DNA of 55,586 bases from Oxalobacteraceae bacterium (GTDB taxonomy: Bacteria > Pseudomonadota > Gammaproteobacteria > Burkholderiales > Burkholderiaceae_D): contig RGFZ01000017.1 in assembly GCA_010024875.1 (NCBI GenBank), positions 1 to 55,586 of the forward strand, written 5' to 3'. Positions 17,055 through 24,154 of this stretch are shown piece by piece. The notes beneath the pieces are model-generated. The model made no database searches, was not told where the DNA came from, and saw only the letters and a program-made list of their open reading frames with translations. A program made the position numbers and the translations under genes. Numbering within the stretch: the first letter of the stretch is position 1; every line of letters begins with the position of its first letter.

Positions 17055-18536
17055 TTAGGCAAACAGTCCGTGCAGATACCAGCGCGCGCTGCCCGCATCA
17101 CGCTCGCGATAGATCCAGTAGCAAGCGCCCTCCCCGCCTTGTGCCACGAAGTAATCGCGCATCACCAGCGGCTCATCCCACCAGCCAGTTTCGATCCGCT
17201 CCGGGCCCAGCAGGAGCCTGAGCGGCGAGCCATAAAAGGGATGGTCGCCCTGCATGCGCAGCGTCAGCGGTTCTTCAAGCAGCCAGAAAGGACGTTCGGC
17301 AAAGCTATCGTCTGCGACCTCGCGCGGTCTAGACTTTGCATTGATCGCACGCTGCCACTGATTGGCAACTTCAGGCCGGTGATCTTCATGCAAGCAAGGT
17401 AGCTGCACCGCATCGGGCCCCAGCCGGGCAACCAGCAGTTCGAGAAGACGTTTGTAGTCTTCGGGCGTGCCGCCCGGTTCGGGGAACAGCTGCTCACTGG
17501 GTGCTACACGGTCGGCCAGCTGCGTCGCCGTCAGCGACAATCCAATTGCTGGGCAAGGCAGCGTCAATCGCTCGAGGCGTTCTTTGAATAGCCGCAGCAG
17601 ATGTGGCGCTTCCCATGCGGGTTCGGCCAGCGTGATGTGGATAGCACTGGGCTCGCGTTGGGTGCGACCGGGGCGCTCTCTTTCATGCGCAATCGAGAGG
17701 TGGCATGCCGCCACGGCCTGCTGTCGCGCCGCCAGCCATCCGGTCAGCTGCAGTAGCAATCGCTGCGTCGCCGATAACAGCTGCGCAGCTTGTTCGATAC
17801 GATAGGGCAGCTCCAGCGATGCGCTGAAGGTCTTGGGCGCGACGATCCAATCGAACAGTTCGGGGGCTTCGCCGTAAGCACGGTCGAGACTTTCGATCAG
17901 CACTGCATCGGTGCGCCGTCGCAGGCCGGCGCGTGGCAGGCGACGCACATCTGCCAGTGTGCGGCAACCCAGTTCTTCGAGCCATGAGGCATACACCCGC
18001 GCTGCGGGCAGTACTCGGAAAGATATCCTGTCCAGCAGTCGCTTCATGCTGTGCAGTTGCACGACGCGACGCCGATGGCCGCGCTGGTGCGCAAACAGCC
18101 AGGCTGCCTGCGCCGTCGGCGCCATGCCCAGCCTGACGGAAAATCCTAGCGCATGAATGCTGTCGCGCACGCGACGGCACAGTGGCAAGCGCCCGCCGAA
18201 CGCAGACAGGCTCGCGCTGACGTCCATCAGCAGTGTCGCTTCCTCTACCAGTGCGAGTTCCGGTGTGTATTGCAGCAAGGCCAGCGCGACAGCATCGAGT
18301 GCTTCCTGCTCGCGATCCGGTACGCGTGGCATCAAAAGAACTTCTGGAGCGATCGTCATCGCGCTAGCTTGGCGCATGCCAATGCGTAATCCCTGTGCGC
18401 TAGCCAGCGGCGTGAGCGCCATCACCTGCGATGCCTCGGTGACAGCGATAGCCAATGGCTCACACCAGCGCGGGCGCAGTGCCTGCAGCGGCAGCTGGGG
18501 TAGCCAGACGGCGATCCATGAACGCATTGAGCGCAT
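17055..18536 (-). CDS. imuB: ImuB, Y-family polymerase-like mutasome adaptor
   Basis: ImuB bridges DnaE2, ImuA and the sliding clamp during SOS translesion synthesis. The 493-residue protein has the Y-family fold, but its N-terminus (SWIAVWLPQLPLQAL) lacks the Asp/Glu metal ligands of active DinB polymerases, as expected for ImuB. A likely clamp-binding peptide, SEQLFPE (347-353), sits where ImuB proteins carry their clamp motif. The protein ends in the family-typical WYLHGLFA. The start ATG at 18536 (alternative 18527) lies 77 bases inside the end of imuA in another frame. The reading frame stays open much further upstream, but that part lies over imuA and is not coding. Followed closely by dnaE2. 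Confidence 0.93.
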   Translation of the reverse strand: MRSMRSWIAVWLPQLPLQALRPRWCEPLAIAVTEASQVMALTPLASAQGLRIGMRQASAMTIAPEVLLMPRVPDREQEALDAVALALLQYTPELALVEEATLLMDVSASLSAFGGRLPLCRRVRDSIHALGFSVRLGMAPTAQAAWLFAHQRGHRRRVVQLHSMKRLLDRISFRVLPAARVYASWLEELGCRTLADVRRLPRAGLRRRTDAVLIESLDRAYGEAPELFDWIVAPKTFSASLELPYRIEQAAQLLSATQRLLLQLTGWLAARQQAVAACHLSIAHERERPGRTQREPSAIHITLAEPAWEAPHLLRLFKERLERLTLPCPAIGLSLTATQLADRVAPSEQLFPEPGGTPEDYKRLLELLVARLGPDAVQLPCLHEDHRPEVANQWQRAINAKSRPREVADDSFAERPFWLLEEPLTLRMQGDHPFYGSPLRLLLGPERIETGWWDEPLVMRDYFVAQGGEGACYWIYRERDAGSARWYLHGLFA

Positions 18537-19200
18537 GACCAGACTCTTGACGAGAAGAAAGACGCGGCCACTGCAGCAACAGTGGCGCAGCACACGAAGG
18601 ACCGCGACGCTTGAGCACATCGATGCGCAAGCCTTCCGGATGAGGCCGCAGCGCAAGCCGCAGTGGCGCTGGCGATGGCGCATCGGCCATCGCCAGCGGT
18701 CGTAGTACCCAGCACAACATATCCGATGCCTGTGCAGCCATGTGCAAGCGGCGCAGTGCTTCAGTGCGCACGGCACCCTGCCATAGCAACAATGCCCCGC
18801 AGCTGCCGTTGCGTAGAACCTGCTCTGCGCTCCACAGCACATCTGACAAGCGTGAAGCGCGTATCCACAGCATGCGTTCAGGTGGCAATCCTCGCGCACG
18901 CAAACCGGATAGTTGAGGCAGGTGTGGTGGCTGAAGCAAGGCAATACGCTGCCCGGCCAAACGTTGCAGCGCCGGCAGCAACAAGCGCATTTCACCAATG
19001 CCGTTCTGCTGCAACAGCAATTCAATCAGCCCGCGACGCGACCAGCCGCCGCCAGGTAGCAATTCATCCAGCGGCGGATAGCCGCTGGGAGTCACGCCTG
19101 CGCAGCCCGATGCCATCGCACCGCCCCGCCAGACGAGGCCGGCCAGGCTGGAAGGCAGAGATGACGAGGCTGCCGGCACCGTAAGTACGGAGTCGGACAT
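18460..19200 (-). CDS. imuA: ImuA, SOS mutasome RecA-like accessory protein
   Basis: First gene of the LexA-regulated imuA-imuB-dnaE2 cassette. ImuA is a RecA/SulA-like protein that interacts with ImuB and RecA. The protein has 246 residues. Seen: GYPPLDELLPGGGWSRRGLIELL (about 40-62), the ImuA signature where RecA would have its Walker A region, and a core RIALLQPPHLPQLSGLRARGLPPERMLWIRA. The canonical P-loop is absent, as usual in ImuA. Its last 77 bases overlap imuB. No strong ribosome site precedes ATG 19200. A LexA operator lies 45-60 bases upstream. Confidence 0.92.
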   Translation of the reverse strand: MSDSVLTVPAASSSLPSSLAGLVWRGGAMASGCAGVTPSGYPPLDELLPGGGWSRRGLIELLLQQNGIGEMRLLLPALQRLAGQRIALLQPPHLPQLSGLRARGLPPERMLWIRASRLSDVLWSAEQVLRNGSCGALLLWQGAVRTEALRRLHMAAQASDMLCWVLRPLAMADAPSPAPLRLALRPHPEGLRIDVLKRRGPSCAAPLLLQWPRLSSRQESGHALNAFMDRRLATPAAAAGTAPALV

Positions 19201-19244
19201 GGTATCGTGTTGCTTTTATGGAATTTGTTCGGTTAACGAAATTA

Positions 19245-19260
19245 CTGTACAAATATACAG
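19245..19260 (-). promoter_or_regulatory. LexA operator (SOS box) of the imuA-imuB-dnaE2 operon
   Basis: CTGTACAAATATACAG is a perfect CTGT-N8-ACAG box, and the flanks extend it to TA...TA symmetry close to the E. coli consensus. It lies 45 bases upstream of imuA, a position where bound LexA would block the promoter. The operon should therefore be induced by DNA damage. Confidence 0.92.
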
Positions 19261-19410
19261 TAATTTTTGAGATGTGAGAATTGCTGCCTAGGAAGCATTG
19301 ATTGGATAGCGCTTTCAGCTAGGTTAGTTGCGACAAGCCCTCGATTTTGTACGGTCCCGCGTCGAACCGTTAGCTGACTCGCCATGAAACGTGGATTTAT
19401 TCAACGTCCC

Positions 19411-19878
19411 CTATGCATGAAACTGCAAAGTATCTGCCCCCATCCCCGGTAAAGGCGGCGCAGCCTGACTATCAGCACTAGCGACATAGCTTTTCCATGA
19501 GCGGGAAATATTTGCAAAGTCTGCGAGTCCTTGTTGCAAGCTCCCCAGCAGTAATCCATCAAGACAGATTTCTGTACTGATGATGAGCTCTCCCTTCGGT
19601 CCGGCGAGGCCGATTTTTACGCCACCGGTATCTCGCCACAGCAGGTTGTAGCAAAGCAGGGTCTCGTAGATAGGCAGCTGTAATCTGTCGCTGGCACTTC
19701 CCAGCTCGGCAGACAGCACCATGCGGCCGGGATCCTCGGCAGACTCGATGATCACGACGGTTTCATCTGAAAACTGTATTGCCCAGCTAGGCTCTTCCGT
19801 CTGAACCACGGCATCAATATCTGGCGTATTGGGACCTAGCTCTTGCATCAACTGCTGGATTTTTTCTGTACTTGTCAT
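19411..19878 (-). CDS. CesT-family type III secretion chaperone (paralogue B)
   Basis: Small acidic protein of 155 residues with the CesT/SycE-type chaperone pattern: an N-terminal helix (EKIQQLMQELG), a twisted beta segment (SWAIQFSDETVVIIESAEDPGRMVLSAELG), the core helix YETLLCYNLLWRDTGGVKIGL, and a C-terminal helix QQGLADFANISRSWKSYVA. Such proteins dimerise and hold one effector in a secretion-ready state in the cytosol. It is clearly paralogous to the chaperone encoded at 20198-20665 (shared YETLLCYNLLW-DTGGVK core), indicating a local duplication. It is last in a three-gene unit. Its ribosome site is weak (GAGA), so coupling to the upstream 71-residue gene is likely. No T3SS apparatus gene is in the window. 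Cognate substrate unknown. Confidence 0.82.
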   Translation of the reverse strand: MTSTEKIQQLMQELGPNTPDIDAVVQTEEPSWAIQFSDETVVIIESAEDPGRMVLSAELGSASDRLQLPIYETLLCYNLLWRDTGGVKIGLAGPKGELIISTEICLDGLLLGSLQQGLADFANISRSWKSYVASADSQAAPPLPGMGADTLQFHA

Positions 19879-19948
19879 CTGATGTCTCGGTGAAATCGTG
19901 CTTGCTCATGAGCCTCGCAAGTCACTGGTTTTTATCTGCGGTAAAAGA

Positions 19949-20164
19949 TCAGTCGTGGCTACCGTTTGTGCTATTTATCATGGGTTTGACTGCAGCATAA
20001 AAACCTGCCATTCGATTGACATGCGCAGTCAGCATAGTCATTTTGCTCTCGTCACCGTACACGATTCGGATAGCATTGCCGCCATTGATCTGCGGTTTTT
20101 TTACAGAAGACTCGCCACTGACTTGTGGCAACGAAGAGGAATTTCCTACTGAACTAAGATTCAT
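19949..20164 (-). CDS. 71-residue Ser-rich protein between two CesT-type chaperones
   Basis: Not recognised. The N-terminal third is Ser/Asn-rich (MNLSSVGNSSSLPQVSGESS) with no hydrophobic signal peptide. It is followed by a short beta-like stretch (NAIRIVYGDESKMTML) and a helical tail (AHVNRMAGFYAAVKPMIN). A strong AGGAG ribosome site six bases before ATG 20164 and the tight fit between two chaperone genes on the same strand argue that it is real. A Ser-rich start without a Sec signal next to CesT-type chaperones suggests a small type III substrate. It could equally be a regulator or a co-chaperone. Low-GC composition like its neighbours. Confidence 0.65.
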   Translation of the reverse strand: MNLSSVGNSSSLPQVSGESSVKKPQINGGNAIRIVYGDESKMTMLTAHVNRMAGFYAAVKPMINSTNGSHD

Positions 20165-20197
20165 GACTTCTCCTGTCGATTTACGAGAGTTATCACT

Positions 20198-20665
20198 TCA
20201 GGCACCCAGATGCAGCATATCCATGGGACCAGGGATATGGCCCGCAGGCTGCTCGCTCTCTCCCATGACGTAAACGCTCCAGATTTGCGCAATACTGGCG
20301 AAATTCGACAATACCGTCTGAAGCTCATTCAGGTTGAGCTCTGAGGTATGTAGTTCATACAGCAATATCAACTCTCCGCCGGGTCCGGCCAGCGCCATTT
20401 TTACGCCGCCGGTATCTTTCCATAAAAGGTTGTAGCAGAGCAAAGTTTCATAAACAGAGAGCTGCATTTTTTCAGAGGGCATGCCCAGCATCGCAGATAG
20501 AACCACGCGATCGGGCCGATCCGCCCACTCGAGCATCACAATAGATTGATCTTCGAATTGAATGGCCCAGTTTTTTTCTTCGCTTTGAATGACGGCTTCG
20601 ATATCGGGCATATTGGGTCCGATTTCTTCCATCATGATCTGCATTCTCTCCAAACTACTAGCCAT
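20198..20665 (-). CDS. CesT-family type III secretion chaperone (paralogue A)
   Basis: A 155-residue protein sharing the whole plan of the paralogue at 19411-19878: MEEIGPNMPDIEAVIQSEE, WAIQFEDQSIVMLEWADRPDRVVLSAMLG, the core YETLLCYNLLWKDTGGVKMAL, and a closing helix LSNFASIAQIWSVYVMG. The CesT/Tir chaperone family binds the N-terminal region of a type III effector as a dimer. AAGGAG six bases before ATG 20665 supports the start. It is first in the unit chaperone A - 71-residue protein - chaperone B, reading away from the prkA operon. The A/T-rich 327 bases upstream hold its promoter. I cannot tell which protein it serves; the low-complexity proteins at 11.7-13.8 kb are the nearest candidates. 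Confidence 0.82.
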   Translation of the reverse strand: MASSLERMQIMMEEIGPNMPDIEAVIQSEEKNWAIQFEDQSIVMLEWADRPDRVVLSAMLGMPSEKMQLSVYETLLCYNLLWKDTGGVKMALAGPGGELILLYELHTSELNLNELQTVLSNFASIAQIWSVYVMGESEQPAGHIPGPMDMLHLGA

Positions 20666-20992
20666 GCCCGCTCCTTTCGATCAACTGACCTTTTCTGGTT
20701 CTGCGAGCTATGTAAATCTAAGCAACAAACAGTTCCTTTTTTTATTGAAACGCAAAAAAAATCACCGTTTCATGAGCATTTTTCTTGAAAAATTCTCACT
20801 CGCATCGAGCGACATTGACTATGGTTTTCTTATTGCATATTGATGTATGGAAAATTTCTTGAGTGCAAACATTGCACCATTACACCATGGCACCAGTGAA
20901 GCTTTCTGCTGGAAGTTTGTCATGCGATGCGAACCCCAGCGACTATTGCATTGTCCACCTCTTATGAATCGCTCAATGATAGAGGGGGAGGC
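20666..20992. other. Divergent intergenic region, A/T-rich
   Basis: These 327 bases separate the chaperone operon (minus) from prkA (plus). No gene was found: the short frames here have no ribosome site and no protein pattern. The region is strongly A/T-rich with A- and T-tracts near 20737-20765. It contains the candidate sigma-54 promoter listed separately. I looked for HrpL-type (GGAACC-N16-CCAC) and HrpB-type (TTCG-N16-TTCG) boxes and did not find a convincing one. Confidence 0.6.
20888..20904 (+). promoter_or_regulatory. Candidate sigma-54 promoter of the prkA operon
   Basis: TGGCAC at 20888-20893 matches the -24 element exactly, and a GC at 20901-20902 falls at the required 12-base distance from the GG. 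The -12 element is otherwise poor (AAGCT instead of TTGCT). It lies about 90 bases before the prkA start. E. coli yeaGH, the homologous genes, is known to be sigma-54/NtrC controlled, which adds weight; the sequence match alone is modest. Confidence 0.35.
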
Positions 20993-22942
20993 ATGGATGA
21001 AAATAATGATCAGGTGAATGAAAATCAGCAGGAACATTTCCTGCGTAGCCTGGAAGCCTTTACCCGCGATCACAAAGCATCGCACTGGGCCGGGACCCTA
21101 TCATCTTTTCTGTCGGAGATACTTCCCGCAGATCCCAAGGGGGTAGTTCGCAGTTCTCATCAATACATCTGGGACATGATCCGCTGGACCCGGTGCGAAA
21201 ATGCAGAGGGACAATTGCGTACTCGCCTCTTCTCTGAAGAACTTTTCGGGATGGATGAGGCGATAGAGCGAGTGGTTGATTATTTCAAGGCTGCCGCCGC
21301 CGGATCGGAGGTCGGCCGTCGGCTGCTGCTGTTACTGGGGCCGCCTTCAGGTGGCAAGTCAACCCTGGTCATTCTGCTCAAGCGGGGACTGGAAGAATAC
21401 AGCTATACCGATGCGGGCGCACTGTATGGCATACAAGGTTGTCCCGTGCATGAATCACCGCTTCATCTGATACCGCATAGCTTGCGCCCCAACTTTCGTG
21501 AGACCTATGGGGTAGATATCCATGGCGAGGCTTGCCCCCACTGCCGTCTGCGTCTGGAGCACCAGTTTAAAGGCGATTTTTTGCAAATGCCGGTCGAGCG
21601 CGTCTTCATCTCTGAAGCGGGTCGCAGTGGTATTGGTACCTATGCGCCGCATGACCCAACCACAGCCGATCTCGCCGATCTGGTGGGCTCGGTCGATCTG
21701 TCCAAGGTGGCCGAGTTTGGTGATGAGGGCGACCCGCGAGCCTGGTCTTGGTCAGGCGCGGTCTACGCCGCCAGCCGAGGCATACTGGAGATGATAGAAA
21801 TACTGAAGGTAAAGCGAGAATTCCTGTACCTATTACTGACGCTGACCCAGGAAAAAAATGTCAAAGTCTCCCGCTTCCCGCTGATTTATTTGGACGAGAC
21901 CATTCTGGCGCATACCAATCTAGCTGAATTCCGCAAATTTCTGCAAGAGAGTGAAAATGAGGCGCTGCTCGACCGGATGGTAATCATCCAGGTTCCTTAC
22001 ACGCTTAACTTTCGGGATGAAGCAAGGATTTATAAAAAGCTGATCTCCTCGGCAGCGCCTGCATTCCGTGAAGTACATCTGGATCCGCATGTGCTGCATG
22101 CGGCTGCAGTATTTGCAATCCTCACGCGACTCAGTGAAGCGGAAGAAAAGGACCAGGAACTAGCCAAAAGAGTCCGTATTTTTGCCAGCGAAGATATCGA
22201 AGGTATCAGCCGATCTGATGCGGAACGTGTGCGGCAGAAAATGCCTGAGGAAGGACTGGGCGGTGTATCACCCCGCTTCGTGATCAATGCCTTGTCCAAC
22301 GCGATCATCCAGTCAGATTCACACAGCCTGACCACTATGGATATTCTTCTCTCTCTGAAAGATGGAATCGAGAATGATGCGCGTATCGATCCAAAGAAAA
22401 AGCGACGATGGATTGATTACCTCGTACTTGCGCGTAAATATTTCTATAACCGGTGGGTCAAAGAAGACGTTCACAAGGCACTGTTTGTATCGTTTGAGCA
22501 GGAGGCTCAGGATTTGCTGGACAAGTACCTCGACGAAGTCGAGGCGACACTGGATAACCGTCAGATAAGTGACCCGATCACCAATGAAGAGCGGCGGCCG
22601 GACGAGCGTTTTCTGCGTACGGTAGAAGAAAAGATTCATATCTCTGATTCAGGAAAACAATCCTTCCGGCAGGAAGTAGTACGTAAGGCGATGGGTGCCT
22701 ACAAGCGCGGCGAGAAATTCACGTTGGACAGCCATGCGCAGCTGCACGATGCTGTCCAGCAGTATCTTTTCGAGCAGCGGCGTGATGTACTCCGACTGGT
22801 GAGTTCAAGCAGCCGTCCCGACGACGAAGTCCGCCAAAAAATCTCCGTCGTAGAGCAACGACTGGTGGATGAGTATCACTATGATAACCACAGTGCGCGT
22901 GAGGCACTGAACTATGTGACGACCCTATTGGCCCAGGAGTGA
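20993..22942 (+). CDS. prkA: PrkA family serine protein kinase (YeaG)
   Basis: AAA-type stress kinase of 649 residues (E. coli YeaG has 644) involved in starvation and stress adaptation. Seen: an N-terminal PrkA AAA domain with P-loop GPPSGGKS (116-123), Cys/His-containing CPHCRLRLEHQF, VFISEAGRSGIGTYAPHDP, a YLDETILAHTN segment with acidic residues, and a C-terminal PrkA kinase-like domain with many charged helices. Start: ATG 20993 has a strong GGGGGAGG site immediately upstream; an in-frame ATG at 20927 lacks one and would add 22 unrelated residues. First gene of the prkA - DUF444 - spoVR operon. Confidence 0.95.
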   Translation: MDENNDQVNENQQEHFLRSLEAFTRDHKASHWAGTLSSFLSEILPADPKGVVRSSHQYIWDMIRWTRCENAEGQLRTRLFSEELFGMDEAIERVVDYFKAAAAGSEVGRRLLLLLGPPSGGKSTLVILLKRGLEEYSYTDAGALYGIQGCPVHESPLHLIPHSLRPNFRETYGVDIHGEACPHCRLRLEHQFKGDFLQMPVERVFISEAGRSGIGTYAPHDPTTADLADLVGSVDLSKVAEFGDEGDPRAWSWSGAVYAASRGILEMIEILKVKREFLYLLLTLTQEKNVKVSRFPLIYLDETILAHTNLAEFRKFLQESENEALLDRMVIIQVPYTLNFRDEARIYKKLISSAAPAFREVHLDPHVLHAAAVFAILTRLSEAEEKDQELAKRVRIFASEDIEGISRSDAERVRQKMPEEGLGGVSPRFVINALSNAIIQSDSHSLTTMDILLSLKDGIENDARIDPKKKRRWIDYLVLARKYFYNRWVKEDVHKALFVSFEQEAQDLLDKYLDEVEATLDNRQISDPITNEERRPDERFLRTVEEKIHISDSGKQSFRQEVVRKAMGAYKRGEKFTLDSHAQLHDAVQQYLFEQRRDVLRLVSSSSRPDDEVRQKISVVEQRLVDEYHYDNHSAREALNYVTTLLAQE

Positions 22943-22981
22943 GCCAAGATCATACTGAGCAATATGACGATATGAGAGCCC

Positions 22982-24154
22982 ATGATGAGCGTCCATAGCA
23001 CGATTTCTTCAAGTTCACCTTGGTACGAATTATTCTCTCGCGGTTCTCGTGACTGGCTACGTCACAATGAAAAAATACGCGAGAGCGTTCAGAAAAATTT
23101 GCCAGATCTAGTTGCCGGACCCGATCTAATTACTGATTCGGAAAACAGGACCGTGCATGTGCCGGTACGCCTGCTGGAACATGCGCGTTTCCGACTAGCC
23201 GATACGAATGCCGGACATACGCCGTATGTCGGACAGGGTCAGGGACGACCCGGCGACATACTCAGACCAGCGCATACGGACAAGGAGAGCGATGGTTCTC
23301 AGGGCGATAACAGTGAGGGTGAAGTTCGTATGCTGCTCGAGTTAAAGGTGGACGATATCTGCGACTGGCTATGGGGTGAGCTGAATCTTCCAGACTTGCA
23401 ATTGAAAACACGTCCGAACTTGCAGGAAGACGAATTCATTCGAGAAGGCTGGGATAGGCATGGCGCACGCGCTCGGTTGGATAGACGCCGCACGGTGAGA
23501 GAAGCCGTCAAGCGGCGTGCGGCACAGCAGAATCCTGTGCCGTTCTCCAATGAAGATTTGCGCTACCGGCAGCTAGTGCATAAAAAGCGTCCGGCAACTA
23601 ATGCTGTTGTGCTGTTTGCGTTGGATGTATCAGCCAGCATGACGGATGCTGAGCGCAAACTTGCGAAGACTTTTTTCTTCTTTGTGCTGCAAGGCATACG
23701 CCGAAAATATGGCAAGGTAGAGATACGATTTCTGGCCCACACCACCCAAGCCTGGGAGTTCTCTGAACCAGATTTTTTTCAAGTTACTGGTACTGGCGGT
23801 ACAGGCGCATCGACCGTATTCGCGCTAGCTACGCAAATGATCGAGACTGAGTATGACTCTTCTCACTATAATATTTATTTTTTCTATGCATCGGACGGAG
23901 ATAATTTTACCGAAGACCGAAACGCTGCCATGAATGCACTCACCCGAGTGGCATCACTGGTAAATTTTATCGGGTATGTGGAGACCGTACCCGGAAGTTC
24001 GCGGGTCACGGAAACTGAGATGCACATGATATGTAATCAGCTTGAACAATCGGGTGCATCGTTAGGAAGTTGTGTACTGAATCAGCCAGAAGATGTATGG
24101 AAGGCTATAAGAAAATTTTTCGTTCATAAAATAGCTGAGACGGAGAATTTTTAA
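22982..24154 (+). CDS. DUF444 (YeaH/YhbH) von Willebrand A-like protein
   Basis: Almost invariable genomic partner of PrkA and SpoVR; in Bacillus the homologue is linked to sporulation, in enterics to stress response. Its biochemical role is unknown. The protein has 390 residues. Seen: an N-terminal basic region (SRDWLRHNEKIRESVQKNLPD), a Gly/Gln stretch (VGQGQGRPGD, about 83-92), and from about 200 a VWA-like domain with the metal-site motif DVSASM (215-220). A second VWA-like element is FYASDGDNF. The stop and the spoVR start share one base (TAATG), showing tight coupling. Start ATG 22982 has only a weak GAGAG; the next ATG is one codon on. Confidence 0.93.
   Translation: MMSVHSTISSSSPWYELFSRGSRDWLRHNEKIRESVQKNLPDLVAGPDLITDSENRTVHVPVRLLEHARFRLADTNAGHTPYVGQGQGRPGDILRPAHTDKESDGSQGDNSEGEVRMLLELKVDDICDWLWGELNLPDLQLKTRPNLQEDEFIREGWDRHGARARLDRRRTVREAVKRRAAQQNPVPFSNEDLRYRQLVHKKRPATNAVVLFALDVSASMTDAERKLAKTFFFFVLQGIRRKYGKVEIRFLAHTTQAWEFSEPDFFQVTGTGGTGASTVFALATQMIETEYDSSHYNIYFFYASDGDNFTEDRNAAMNALTRVASLVNFIGYVETVPGSSRVTETEMHMICNQLEQSGASLGSCVLNQPEDVWKAIRKFFVHKIAETENF

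Noticed and set aside
17055-19025. 656-codon reading of ImuB starting far upstream
   Set aside because: The upstream part overlaps imuA in another frame and is Cys/Arg-rich shadow sequence. The true protein begins at SWIAVWLPQ near 18536, as in other ImuB proteins.
19310-19380. tRNA-like stretch near GGTCCCGCGTCGAACCG
   Set aside because: A short GTTCGA-like sequence suggested a T-loop, but no acceptor stem, anticodon arm or CCA end can be formed.
20666-20760. Hrp-type promoter box ahead of the chaperone operon
   Set aside because: A GAACC-like hexamer is present on the minus strand, but there is no CCAC at the right distance and no TTCG pair; not a supported T3SS regulon box.
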